Below, piece by piece: positions 32,265 to 40,807 of a stretch of DNA of 64,000 nt. The stretch spans positions 1 to 64,000 of the forward strand of contig NZ_BBYJ01000019.1 of NCBI RefSeq assembly GCF_001528665.1, in the 5' to 3' direction. The translations under genes were made by a program, and so were the position numbers. The first letter of the stretch is position 1; each line of letters begins with the position of its first letter. The notes beneath the pieces were generated by a model. It saw only the letters and a program-made list of their open reading frames with translations, did not search any database and was not told the origin of the DNA. The stretch is from Microtetraspora malaysiensis (GTDB lineage Bacteria; Actinomycetota; Actinomycetes; Streptosporangiales; Streptosporangiaceae).

Positions 32265-33250
32265 CCACTCACGAAATCGCGCTCGACTGGGTCAGGCGCG
32301 AGATCAAGGAGGGGCGGCTTCCGTGCGCGGTGTTCGGCGCCGCCACCTCCGACGGGATCCAGGTGCTGGAGGCGTTCGGCGAGCACGACGGCCGGAAGAC
32401 CAGGACCGAGGATCATTTCGCGCTGTTCTCGGTGACCAAGCCGCTGACGGGGCTGGTCGCCCTGCGCCAGGTCGAGCGCGGGCTGCTGTCGCTGCGCCGC
32501 CCGCTGCGGGACGTACTGCCGAACTTCGCGCGGCCCGACGTGACGCTCTGGCATCTGCTCACCCACACCAGCGGCATCGCCGAGCAGACGCTCACGCCCG
32601 ACGATCTGCTGGAGCACCTCGTCACCGCGCCGTCGATGTTCGAGGCAGGCACGCTCAGCCAGTACTCCAACCTGGCCTTCGCCGGGATCGCGGAGATGGT
32701 CCGCGACGTCACGGGCCGCGACATGGCCGACGTGATCGACTCCGACCTGAACACGCTGGTGCCGGGCGGCGGGCGCATCACGTTCGACCCAGAGTGCGAC
32801 GCGGCCGAGGTCCACGGCCTCGAACTGCTCGGGCCCGGCTTCGACTTCGACAAGTTCGTACGGCTCCGCCACCCGGCGGGGGCGCTGTTCTCCCGCGCCG
32901 AGGACCTCCTGGCGCTGGGCGGGGCGCTGCTGCGCGGCGACCGCAAGCTGATCCACCCGACCACCCTGGCCGCCATGACGACCCCGCAGACGACGGGCCT
33001 GGTCAAGCTGCAGCCCGACCCGGTCAACGCCGGGCAGGACTGGGGCCTCACCTGGAACCTGCGCCACTCGGCTCCCGGGCTGCTCGACCGGCGGCTGTAC
33101 GGGCACGGCGGCGCCTCGGGGTGCCAGTGGTGGATGTACCCGGAGCAGGACGCGTGCTTCGTGCTGCTGATCAACGTGATGGCGCCGAGCCTGTTCGGCG
33201 TCGACGTCGACGGTCTGCACAACGCCTTCACCACCGGGCTCGATGCGTGA
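32261..33250 (+). CDS. serine hydrolase of the beta-lactamase/class C family
   Basis: A 329-residue protein of the beta-lactamase/DD-peptidase/esterase superfamily (Pfam Beta-lactamase, class C-like). The catalytic motifs are present: Ser-x-x-Lys in ALFSVTKPL (about residue 60), Tyr-Ser-Asn in SQYSNLAF, and HGG in YGHGGASGCQWW. There is no signal peptide, so it is cytoplasmic and more likely an esterase or amidase than an antibiotic-resistance enzyme. The start overlaps the permease stop (ATGA) and its own stop overlaps the rhamnosidase GTG. In this setting it could remove acyl groups from imported rhamnosides before glycoside cleavage (inference). Confidence 0.85.
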   Translation: MTTHEIALDWVRREIKEGRLPCAVFGAATSDGIQVLEAFGEHDGRKTRTEDHFALFSVTKPLTGLVALRQVERGLLSLRRPLRDVLPNFARPDVTLWHLLTHTSGIAEQTLTPDDLLEHLVTAPSMFEAGTLSQYSNLAFAGIAEMVRDVTGRDMADVIDSDLNTLVPGGGRITFDPECDAAEVHGLELLGPGFDFDKFVRLRHPAGALFSRAEDLLALGGALLRGDRKLIHPTTLAAMTTPQTTGLVKLQPDPVNAGQDWGLTWNLRHSAPGLLDRRLYGHGGASGCQWWMYPEQDACFVLLINVMAPSLFGVDVDGLHNAFTTGLDA

Positions 33251-35865
33251 ACCGGGATTCGGGGGTGCTCGGAGTGCAGGTCTCAGGCGCGCAGGCGCCG
33301 TTCATCCGTTCGGCCCCGCCCGGTTCACGGGCGGGCCTGACGTGCGGTCTGGCGGATCCGGTGGGCGTGGACGAGCCGTCGCCCCGGCTGTCGTGGGACG
33401 CCCGGCTGTCCAAGGAGGCCACCGTGGTGGTGTCCTCGGACGGGCGCGAGGTGGGGCGGTCGTCCGTGCCTGCCGGATCGCACGGCGTGGACGTGCCGGA
33501 TGAGTGGCTGGCGCCGCTGACGCCGTACACGTGGAGTGTGGAAGGGTACGCGACCGGCGCGTTCACCACGGGCCTGCGGGCGCGCGGTGAGTGGGACGCC
33601 CCCTGGCTGGCTGGCGACCCTCAGGCGGCGGTGAGCCTGCGCGGGTCGTTCACGTGGAGTCCCGCTCCCGGGCGCGCCTGGCTGGCCGCCACCGCGCTGG
33701 GCGTCTACCGGGCGCTGCTCAACGGGGTACGGCTGAGCGAGGAGGAGCTGGCCCCCGGCTGGACCGACTACGGCCACCGGACGCGCTATCGGCTGCTGGA
33801 GCTCACGGAGCTGCTCGTACCCGGCGAGAACGAGCTGGAGCTGTGGCTCGCTCCCGGCTGGTACGCGGGTCACATCGCCGGCGGAGGTCCGCGCCGCTAC
33901 GGCGACCGGCCCGCCGCCAGCGCCCAGGTGCTCGTGCGGGACGACGACGGAGTCCGCCGCGTGTTCGCCACGGACGCGGCCTGGACCCGGCGGGATCTCG
34001 GCCGCCCGCGCGCCGACCTGGTGATGGGCGAAACCGTTCAGGCTCCTTCCCCGCAGGCCGGACCCGCCGACACGACGGCCGTCTCGGAGCTCCTGGTGGA
34101 GGCCGACCCCGCGCCCCCGGTGCGGGTGATCGGTACGGCACCCGCCGTGTCCGTGACCGAACCCGCGCCGGGTGTCCAGGTGGCCGACTTCGGGCGGAAC
34201 GTCGTCGGGCGCGTACGGCTGCGCGTCGACGCGCCGGGCCCGGTACGGATCGTGGTGCGGCACGGGGAGGAGCTGACCGCGACCGGGCGGCTCTACACCG
34301 ACAACCTGCGCACCGCGGACCAGCGTGACGAGTTCGTCCTCGGCCCCGGATCGCACGTCGTGGAGCCCGCGTTCACCCTGCACGGGTTCCGCTACGCGGA
34401 GGTCACCGGCTGGCCGGGCGCGCTGACGCCGGACGACCTGGAGGCGGTGCTGCTGTCCTCCGCGCTCGCCGTCACCGGCTCGCTGACCGTGAGCGATCCC
34501 GCCGTACGGCAACTCGTCGCCAACATCGGCGCGTCGGCGGACGGCAACCTGGTGAGCGTGCCGACCGACTGCCCGCAGCGCGACGAGCGGACCGGCTGGA
34601 CGGCCGACATCTCGGTGTTCGGCTCGACGCTCAGCTTCCTTCGGCACACGCAGGCGTTCCTGTCCGGCTGGGTGACGACGCTGATCGACGGGCAGCGGGC
34701 CGACGGCGCGGTCCCGCATGTCGCGCCGATCCTGCCCGAGTACGGATACGACTCCCCCGTGTGGTCCGACGCGCTGGTCGAGGTGCCGTGGCTGCTGTGG
34801 CGGCGCTACGGCGACGACCGCACGCTGCGCCGCGCGTACGACCCGATGCGGCGGTGGGCCGACTACTGCCTGGCCCAGGCCGAGGACGGCATCAGACCGG
34901 GCCGGGCCCTGGGCGACTGGCTGGCCCCCGGCACGGTCGAGACGCCCAAGAGCCTCATCGCCACCGCCGCCCTCGCCCGCAGCCTCCGCCTGGTCGCGCA
35001 CGTGGCCGACGTGCTCGGCCAGCCGCACGCGCCGGAGTACGGCGAGGCGTTCACCCGCGTGTCGGGCGCCTTCCAGCGGGCCTTCCTCAACGGGCCGAGG
35101 CTGCACACCGAGACGCAGACCGGCTACGCCGTCGCCCTCGCCTGGGACCTGGTCCCGCCCGAGGACCGGGCCGCGTCCGCGCAGGCGCTGGCCGAGCTGG
35201 TCCGCGCCGACGGGCACCGGCTCATGACGGGCTTCGTCGGCACCCCCCTGCTGCTGCCCGTGCTGTCGGAGACCGGCCACCACGACCTGGCGTGCCGGAT
35301 CTTCAACCAGGAGGGCTATCCGTCCTGGCGCTACCAGCTCCGCGCCGGGGCGACGACCATGTGGGAGCGCTGGGACGCCTGGCACCACCGGCACGGCCTG
35401 CAGACACCGTCCATGAACTCCTTCAACCACTACGCCTACGGCTGCGTGGGCGACTGGCTGTTCCGGCATGTGGCGGGCCTGGGCGACGACCCGCGCGGGA
35501 CGGGTGGCGGCTTCGGCGAGCTGCTGCTGCGTCCCGGCCCCGTCCCGCTGCTGCGCCAGGCGCACGCCCGCTACGAGAGCGCGTCGGGGACCGTCGAGTC
35601 GGGCTGGCGGGCCGGGCCCGACGGGGTCCAGTTCACGTTCGCCGTCCCGGAGGGCGTGACCGCCCGCGCGGTGCTGCCCGTGCGCGGCGCGTGGGACGGG
35701 ATGGCCGTCAACGGCACCTTCCTCATGGGCCTCAGCGAGCAGCTGCCGACCACCAGGCTGGCCGACGGGGGCTGCGCCCTGAACCTGCCGCCGGGCCGCT
35801 GGTCGTTCACGGCCCCTGCGGCAGCCACGGCCCACCTACTCCAGGAGTGGGACGACCTGGGCTAG
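33247..35865 (+). CDS. GH78 alpha-L-rhamnosidase, cytoplasmic
   Basis: An 872-residue family GH78 enzyme with N-terminal beta-sandwich domains, an (alpha/alpha)6 catalytic barrel (about 410-760) and a C-terminal beta domain. The conserved DCPQRDERTGWTADISVFG carries the general acid Glu (in RDERTGW), and AGATTMWERWDAWH the second carboxylate, as known for Streptomyces and Bacillus GH78. SMNSFNHYAYGCVGDWLF is also diagnostic. No signal peptide follows the GTG start at 33247, which overlaps the serine-hydrolase stop (GTGA). The released L-rhamnose can feed the RhaI-RhaB-aldolase pathway encoded at 6.8-11.5 kb. Confidence 0.93.
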   Translation: MNRDSGVLGVQVSGAQAPFIRSAPPGSRAGLTCGLADPVGVDEPSPRLSWDARLSKEATVVVSSDGREVGRSSVPAGSHGVDVPDEWLAPLTPYTWSVEGYATGAFTTGLRARGEWDAPWLAGDPQAAVSLRGSFTWSPAPGRAWLAATALGVYRALLNGVRLSEEELAPGWTDYGHRTRYRLLELTELLVPGENELELWLAPGWYAGHIAGGGPRRYGDRPAASAQVLVRDDDGVRRVFATDAAWTRRDLGRPRADLVMGETVQAPSPQAGPADTTAVSELLVEADPAPPVRVIGTAPAVSVTEPAPGVQVADFGRNVVGRVRLRVDAPGPVRIVVRHGEELTATGRLYTDNLRTADQRDEFVLGPGSHVVEPAFTLHGFRYAEVTGWPGALTPDDLEAVLLSSALAVTGSLTVSDPAVRQLVANIGASADGNLVSVPTDCPQRDERTGWTADISVFGSTLSFLRHTQAFLSGWVTTLIDGQRADGAVPHVAPILPEYGYDSPVWSDALVEVPWLLWRRYGDDRTLRRAYDPMRRWADYCLAQAEDGIRPGRALGDWLAPGTVETPKSLIATAALARSLRLVAHVADVLGQPHAPEYGEAFTRVSGAFQRAFLNGPRLHTETQTGYAVALAWDLVPPEDRAASAQALAELVRADGHRLMTGFVGTPLLLPVLSETGHHDLACRIFNQEGYPSWRYQLRAGATTMWERWDAWHHRHGLQTPSMNSFNHYAYGCVGDWLFRHVAGLGDDPRGTGGGFGELLLRPGPVPLLRQAHARYESASGTVESGWRAGPDGVQFTFAVPEGVTARAVLPVRGAWDGMAVNGTFLMGLSEQLPTTRLADGGCALNLPPGRWSFTAPAAATAHLLQEWDDLG

Positions 35866-35887
35866 TGAGCTGCTGTGAGGCTTCGCG

Positions 35888-35926
35888 GTCACCACTCGTG
35901 TCGGCTTTTCGTCACCGAGTGGTGAC
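35888..35926. terminator. bidirectional terminator-like hairpin after the rhamnosidase
   Basis: GTCACCACTCG (35888-35898) and CGAGTGGTGAC (35916-35926) form an 11-bp perfect stem with a 17-base loop. It serves both convergent genes. The stop codon of the epoxide hydrolase lies in the loop and its last four codons form one arm. The loop contains CTTTTC but there is no run of U after the stem. Confidence 0.65.
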
Positions 35927-36994
35927 TTCGGGTGTGGCGGTGAAGAACGTGCGGAGGTCGTCGGCGAGGAGCTGGGGTTCCTCTTGCGCGGCATGGTGTC
36001 CGCCCTTGTCGTAGGTGTTCCAGTGCACGATGGCGCTGTGGTCGCGTTCCGCGAGCGGGCGGATGGAGGGGAAGAAGTCGTCGGCGAAGCAGGCGAGGCC
36101 CAGCGGGAACGATGACGGCCCGGCAGGCGGCCTGTTGCCGTGATAGCCGATCAGGGCCGAGCTGCCGGCGGTGTCGGTCAGCCAGTGGATGGCGGCGTTG
36201 GTGAGGATGTAGTCGTCGCTCACCGCGTCGCCGAACAGCTGCAGGTTCCAGGCCAGCTGGCCGGCCGGGGAGTCGGCGAGCGCGTGCGCGAGGGTCTGGG
36301 GCTGGGTGGACTGGAGGCTGAGGTAGGCGCTCCGGCCGGTCATGAAGCGTTCCAGGGCGGCCAGTCTCGCCCGGTCGTCCGGTCCCAGCAGGGCGCGCTC
36401 CGCCGGATCGGCGGAGGGCAGGGAGAAGATCTGGGTGACGTGCACCCCGACGACGCGGTGCGGATCCAGGCGTCCGAGCTCGATGGAGATCATGGAGCCG
36501 ACGTCGTTGCCGTGCGCGCCGTAACGCTCGTATCCGAGCCGGCGCATCAGCTCCGCCCACGCCGCGGCGACGCGGTGGCGGTTCCAGCCCGGCTCACGCG
36601 GTACGCCGGAGAACCCGAAGCCGGGCACTGAGGGGATGACGAGGTGGAAGGCGTCGCTCAGCCGGTCGATCAGCGGAAGGAACTCCACGACCGACATGGG
36701 CCAGCCGTGGGTGAGAATGAGCGGCAGGGCGTCCGGTCGGGCCGAACGGATGTGCAGGAAGTGCACGTCAAGCCCGTCGATCTCGGTCATGAACTGCGGA
36801 TGGGCGTTGATCCGCCGCTCCCAGGCGCGCCAGTCGTAGCCGTCGCGCCAGTACTCGACCAGGCGCCGGACGCGGTCGGCGGGCACTCCGAGGTCGCGGC
36901 CGGGCAGCGGGCGGGTGAAGCGGGTCGCGGCCAGCCGGGCGGCCAGGTCATCCAGGGTCTCTTGCGGAATCTGAACCAGGTACGGGCGCATCAT
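35912..36994 (-). CDS. epoxide hydrolase (N-terminal EHN domain type)
   Basis: A 360-residue alpha/beta-hydrolase. The N-terminal EHN domain (about 1-110) has RFTRPLPGRDLGVP and YWRDGYDWRAWERRINAHPQF, quoted in part. The oxyanion motif is THGWPMSVVEF, the nucleophile Asp lies in GAHGNDVGSMIS and the catalytic His in KGGHHAAQEEP. Relatives hydrate epoxides to diols. The ATG at 36994 overlaps the stop of the upstream alpha/beta-hydrolase (ATGA), so both are translated together and the unit is probably controlled by the divergent WYL regulator. Confidence 0.9.
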   Translation of the reverse strand: MMRPYLVQIPQETLDDLAARLAATRFTRPLPGRDLGVPADRVRRLVEYWRDGYDWRAWERRINAHPQFMTEIDGLDVHFLHIRSARPDALPLILTHGWPMSVVEFLPLIDRLSDAFHLVIPSVPGFGFSGVPREPGWNRHRVAAAWAELMRRLGYERYGAHGNDVGSMISIELGRLDPHRVVGVHVTQIFSLPSADPAERALLGPDDRARLAALERFMTGRSAYLSLQSTQPQTLAHALADSPAGQLAWNLQLFGDAVSDDYILTNAAIHWLTDTAGSSALIGYHGNRPPAGPSSFPLGLACFADDFFPSIRPLAERDHSAIVHWNTYDKGGHHAAQEEPQLLADDLRTFFTATPEVTTR

Positions 36995-37689
36995 GACCGG
37001 GCCACCTCGTCCAGCGCTCGGGCCAGCAGCTCCGGTTCAGTGATCATCGGCCAGTGCCCGGCGTCCAGCGTGATCACTTCCAGGCCCGGCAGGCGCGGTG
37101 GGCCGCCCGGATCGGCCGCGCATGCGATGTAGGTGCGGGGCAGCCGCTGCGCGGCGCGCAGGTCGGCCGGCGCCGGGTCCTGGTAGGTGCCGATGGGCTG
37201 GCCGGCGCCGCGTGCCCGCAGCCAGGCCCGGTCCTCGGAGGTGAGCCCGTGCGCGCCGAAGTTGGCGTCGATGACCTCGTCACTCATCACCGGGATCCGC
37301 CCGCCCCGGACGGTTTCCATGATCGCTTCGACGATGGGCGCGGGCGTGCCGTCGAACAGGCTCTTGCCCGGCTCGGGCAGCAGCGCGGCGAGGTAGACCA
37401 TGCGGGAGATTCGTTCGGGAATCGTGTTGGCGGCGATCGTGGCCGGGGCTCCGCCGTAGGAGTGCGCCACGAGCACCACCTCGCGCAACCCGGCGTACTC
37501 GATCGCGGCCGTGATGTCGCGGGCATGCGTGGTGAGCGTCGTGTCCGGCGAGCCCAGATGCGTGCGGTCGCCGAAGCCGGTGAGCGTCAGCGGATGCACC
37601 TGGTGCCCGTACGCGGTCAGCAGCGGCGTGACGCGCTCCCAGGCCCATGCGCCGAGGAACGAACCGCCGACAAGGACGATGGTCGACAT
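36991..37689 (-). CDS. alpha/beta-hydrolase (esterase, salicylate-esterase-like)
   Basis: A 232-residue alpha/beta-hydrolase. The nucleophile serine is in VAHSYGGAPATIAA, the oxyanion turn is LVGGSFLGAWAWERVTPLL, and the histidine is in LDAGHWPMITEPELLA. These features resemble methyl-ester hydrolases and small-molecule esterases. ATG 37689 has a perfect AAAGGAG eight bases upstream. It is first in a two-gene unit with the epoxide hydrolase, divergent from the WYL regulator. The substrate is unknown. Confidence 0.85.
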   Translation of the reverse strand: MSTIVLVGGSFLGAWAWERVTPLLTAYGHQVHPLTLTGFGDRTHLGSPDTTLTTHARDITAAIEYAGLREVVLVAHSYGGAPATIAANTIPERISRMVYLAALLPEPGKSLFDGTPAPIVEAIMETVRGGRIPVMSDEVIDANFGAHGLTSEDRAWLRARGAGQPIGTYQDPAPADLRAAQRLPRTYIACAADPGGPPRLPGLEVITLDAGHWPMITEPELLARALDEVARS

Positions 37690-37775
37690 CGGGTCGACTC
37701 CTTTCAATCGATCTCTTACCGGCGCAAGGCTAGGGACGATTGTGGACGCTTTCTGCCCTCATTAGGATCGCGGCC

Positions 37776-38720
37776 GTGTCCCGTCCCGTGACCCGCGTCC
37801 TGGCACTGCTGGAGATCCTGCAAGAGCGCGGCCTGGTGCCCGCCGACGAACTGGCCCGGCGCCTGGACGTCGACGCCCGCGCCGTCCGCCGCTATATCAC
37901 CGCCCTGCGCGACATGGACATCCCCGTCGAGTCCGTCCGCGGACGCTACGGCGGCTACCGGCTGGCCCACGGCGTACGCCTGCCGCCCCTGATGCTCACC
38001 GACGACGAAGCGGTCGCCGTCGCGGTCGCGCTGGCCGGCGGCAAGGATCAGCGGGCGGGCGAACCCGACCCGGCCGACCGGGCGCTGGTCAAGCTCAACC
38101 GCGTCCTGCCCGCGTCGCTGCGCCGGCGCGTCACCGCGTTGGTCGCCGCCACTTCGGCGACGGCGGGTCCGCTGACCCCCGAACCACACCTGGCGCTGAC
38201 GCTGGCCGCGGCCGTCCACGCCCGTCACACCGTCCGGATCGAGCACACCCGCGGCGCACGCGAAGTGGACCCGTACGGGCTCGTCGTGCACGCACGCCGC
38301 TGGTACCTGGTCGGACACGACCATCTCCGCGCCGCCATCCGCATGTACCGCCTGGACAGGATCAGCGGGGCCACCGAACTGCTCGGCCGGTTCGCTCCGC
38401 CCGAAGGTTTCGACCCCGTCGCCCATGTGCTGCGCACGTTGACGCTCGGCGCCTGGACCCACCGCACCGAGGTGTGGCTCGACACCGACCTGCGGACCGC
38501 CCGCGACCAGCTGCCGGCCACCTTCGGCGACCTGCACGCCTGCCCCGGCGGCGGCGTGCTCCTGGTCAGCGGCGCGGAGAACCTGCCGGCCATGGCGCGC
38601 ATCCTCGCCGGCCTGCCCTGGCCGTTCACCGTGCGCAGTCCGCCCGCGCTGGTCGCGGCGCTCGCCGAGCACGTCACCGCGCTCACCCTGGCTGTCGCCC
38701 GCTCTCAGGTCGCACCGTAG
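37776..38720 (+). CDS. YafY-type WYL-domain transcriptional regulator
   Basis: A 314-residue regulator. The N-terminal helix-turn-helix (HTH_11) is VLALLEILQERGLVPADELA followed by DARAVRRYITALRDM; the WYL domain is around RARRWYLVGHDHLRAAIRMYRLDR (quoted in part), and a C-terminal WCX-like extension follows. GTG 37776 was chosen because AGGA lies 8 bases upstream and the protein then starts like its relatives. WYL proteins respond to small ligands or nucleic acids. It is divergent from the two hydrolase genes, its most likely targets. Confidence 0.85.
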   Translation: MSRPVTRVLALLEILQERGLVPADELARRLDVDARAVRRYITALRDMDIPVESVRGRYGGYRLAHGVRLPPLMLTDDEAVAVAVALAGGKDQRAGEPDPADRALVKLNRVLPASLRRRVTALVAATSATAGPLTPEPHLALTLAAAVHARHTVRIEHTRGAREVDPYGLVVHARRWYLVGHDHLRAAIRMYRLDRISGATELLGRFAPPEGFDPVAHVLRTLTLGAWTHRTEVWLDTDLRTARDQLPATFGDLHACPGGGVLLVSGAENLPAMARILAGLPWPFTVRSPPALVAALAEHVTALTLAVARSQVAP

Positions 38721-38754
38721 TCGTCATCGTGCGGGCGGTGCCCGGAAAGTCCGT

Positions 38755-38794
38755 TGACCCCAGACCTCTGATTTGATCAGATCAGATCTGATCT
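38755..38794 (+). promoter_or_regulatory. promoter-like TTGACC and 16-bp perfect palindrome before the ABC exporter
   Basis: TTGACC at 38755-38760 could be a -35. It is followed by (GATCA)2(GATCT)2 at 38775-38794, in which AGATCAGATCTGATCT (38779-38794) is a perfect 16-bp palindrome. It would overlap the -10 region. A dimeric TetR-, PadR- or GntR-type repressor is likely, but none is encoded next to it. Confidence 0.6.
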
Positions 38795-38941
38795 TGCTGG
38801 TGACCGGCTTCTGGTCGCATGTCGATCATGACGAATTCTGGGTGATCGTCGTTGGGCGCCGCGAACTCGGTCAACGACACGACCCGTCCGCCGGGTCTTG
38901 ACGGGGTGGCGGTGGAGCCGGCCACCCATGGGAGAACCGCC

Positions 38942-40807
38942 GTGGCGAACGAGAACACGATGGCGCCGGACGGCCTGGTTGATCCGCGATTCGTGCTCGG
39001 CGCGTTCCGCCCGTCCGCACTTCGCGAAATGGCCGCCGAGCGGGTCAAGCTGCTCCGATTGTTGCGGCACGCGGGCGGCGGGACGGTCGCGGCGCTGGTC
39101 GCTCCGCAAGCGGTCAGCGTGGCGACGACCGCGTTGAGCGCCGTCTCGACGGGTTGGCTGGTCGGGGCGGTCGGATCCGCTCATCGGTTCACCGATGTGC
39201 TGGGACCGCTCCTGGTGCTGGTGGGGATTGTCCTGATCGACCGCATGGCTCAGGTCGTGCTGGCGCTGCCCTCCGCCGTCGCGGCGCGTCGCGTGGACGG
39301 AGCGGTGCGCTCAATGGTGCGCGAGATCGCCCTGGCGCCGGAGGGAATCGGCCACCTCGACGATGCGGAGTTCCGTGACGACGTCGAGCGCGCCTGCGAC
39401 CTCGGACTCGGCTGGCGGACCCGATCTCCCGGCAACGCGGCGGTCGGCCAGCTGACGCTCCTCTTCCAGGTCGTCGCCGGGCTGGCGGCGGCCGCGGTCA
39501 TCGCCGTACACTTCCCGCTGCTCGCGGCCGGCCTGCTCGTGCTGTCTCTGCTGATGCGGATGCTCACCCGCCGGCAGTGGATGTGGATGTCGGCCATGAG
39601 CGACGTCCGGATGAGCGAGCACCGCAAGGCGCAGTATTTCGCCGGGCTGCTCGGCGAGGCCGCACCGGCCAAGGACGTGCGGTTGTTCGGGCTGGCGGAT
39701 TGGCTGCTCACCCGGTTTCGAGACGCGCAGCTCACGGCGCATCGTCCGTTGTGGGAGGTCCGTACGTTCGTGCTGCGGCGTCAGGGCCTGACGTTCACCA
39801 TCGCGGCCGCCAGCGCCGCCGTCACATTGATCGTGCTCGGCGCTTCGGGGCAGAGCCCTGCGACGGTGGCGCGCTGCATGGTCGCCGCCTGGGCCGTGAT
39901 GGGCCTGTCCTGGCTCGGTCAGGAGGCGTTCGACATCGACTACGGCGTGGCGACCGTACGCGCTCTCGATCGGGTCACCTCCCGGCACCTGCCGCCGGCA
40001 CGCGACTCCGGCTGCCCTGCCTCGACCGGTCGACCGCCGCACGTGCGCTTCGAGAACGTCACCTTCACCTACCGGGGAGCCGACCGCCCCGTTCTGGACG
40101 ACCTCTCGTTGGAGGTTTCGCCCGGCGAGACGTTGGCCGTCGTCGGCATCAACGGCGCGGGCAAGACGACCCTGATGAAGCTGCTGGCCGGGCTCTACCA
40201 TCCCGATTCCGGGCGAATCACGATCGACGGTGCCGACCTTCGTGAGCTCGACCTTCAGGCGTGGCGTGCCCGGATGACCGCACTGTTCCAGGACTTCGTC
40301 CACTACGGGACGACCGTCGCCGACAACGTGGCCTTCTCGGCACCCGAACACCTCAGCGACGTCGCCGGCATCAACGCCGCGATCGCGGCGGCCGGCGCCG
40401 AGCAGTTCATCGCCGAGCTGCCCGATGGGATCGACACCGCGCTGTGGCACGGCGGTGAGCACGGCGTCGGCCTGTCCGGCGGGCAATGGCAGAAGCTGGC
40501 GATCGCCCGTGCGTTGTTCGCCGCGGCTCACGCACGTGACGTGCTCGTCCTCGATGAGCCGACCGCCCATCTCGACGTCGAAGCGGAGCAGGAGTTCAAC
40601 GACCGGGTGACCGCCGGGGCCGGCGGGGCGTCGATCGTCCTGATCTCCCACCGGCTGTCCAACGTCCGCGGCACGGATCGGATCGTCGTGCTCGACGGCG
40701 GCCGGATCACCGAGTCCGGCACACACGAGCAGCTGATGGACGCGGACGGCGGCTACGCCGCGCTGTTCCGCTTGCAGGCCGCACGATTCGCGAAGGCAGA
40801 GGCATGA
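38942..40807 (+). CDS. ABC exporter half-transporter A (membrane + ATPase)
   Basis: A 621-residue half-transporter of the ABCB type. The membrane domain has about six segments (about 45-320) and the ATPase follows from about 360: Walker A GINGAGKTTL, signature LSGGQWQKLAIARAL, Walker B VLVLDEPTAHLD and the H-loop ISHRLSNV. GTG 38942 was chosen for the GGGAG seven bases upstream; the frame is open earlier but lacks a ribosome site. It overlaps the second half-transporter (ATGA at 40804), implying a heterodimer. Such pairs export peptides, lipids or drugs; no peptide-precursor or lantibiotic gene is visible beside it. Confidence 0.88.
   Translation: MANENTMAPDGLVDPRFVLGAFRPSALREMAAERVKLLRLLRHAGGGTVAALVAPQAVSVATTALSAVSTGWLVGAVGSAHRFTDVLGPLLVLVGIVLIDRMAQVVLALPSAVAARRVDGAVRSMVREIALAPEGIGHLDDAEFRDDVERACDLGLGWRTRSPGNAAVGQLTLLFQVVAGLAAAAVIAVHFPLLAAGLLVLSLLMRMLTRRQWMWMSAMSDVRMSEHRKAQYFAGLLGEAAPAKDVRLFGLADWLLTRFRDAQLTAHRPLWEVRTFVLRRQGLTFTIAAASAAVTLIVLGASGQSPATVARCMVAAWAVMGLSWLGQEAFDIDYGVATVRALDRVTSRHLPPARDSGCPASTGRPPHVRFENVTFTYRGADRPVLDDLSLEVSPGETLAVVGINGAGKTTLMKLLAGLYHPDSGRITIDGADLRELDLQAWRARMTALFQDFVHYGTTVADNVAFSAPEHLSDVAGINAAIAAAGAEQFIAELPDGIDTALWHGGEHGVGLSGGQWQKLAIARALFAAAHARDVLVLDEPTAHLDVEAEQEFNDRVTAGAGGASIVLISHRLSNVRGTDRIVVLDGGRITESGTHEQLMDADGGYAALFRLQAARFAKAEA

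Noticed and set aside
32248-33246. An upstream in-frame extension of the rhamnosidase frame
   Set aside because: It overlaps the serine-hydrolase gene entirely and is a shadow; the GTG at 33247 gives a GH78-like N terminus and a GTGA overlap.
32261-33250. Reading the class-C-like serine hydrolase as a beta-lactamase resistance gene
   Set aside because: There is no signal peptide, and it sits translationally coupled between a sugar permease and a rhamnosidase, so a catabolic esterase role is more likely.
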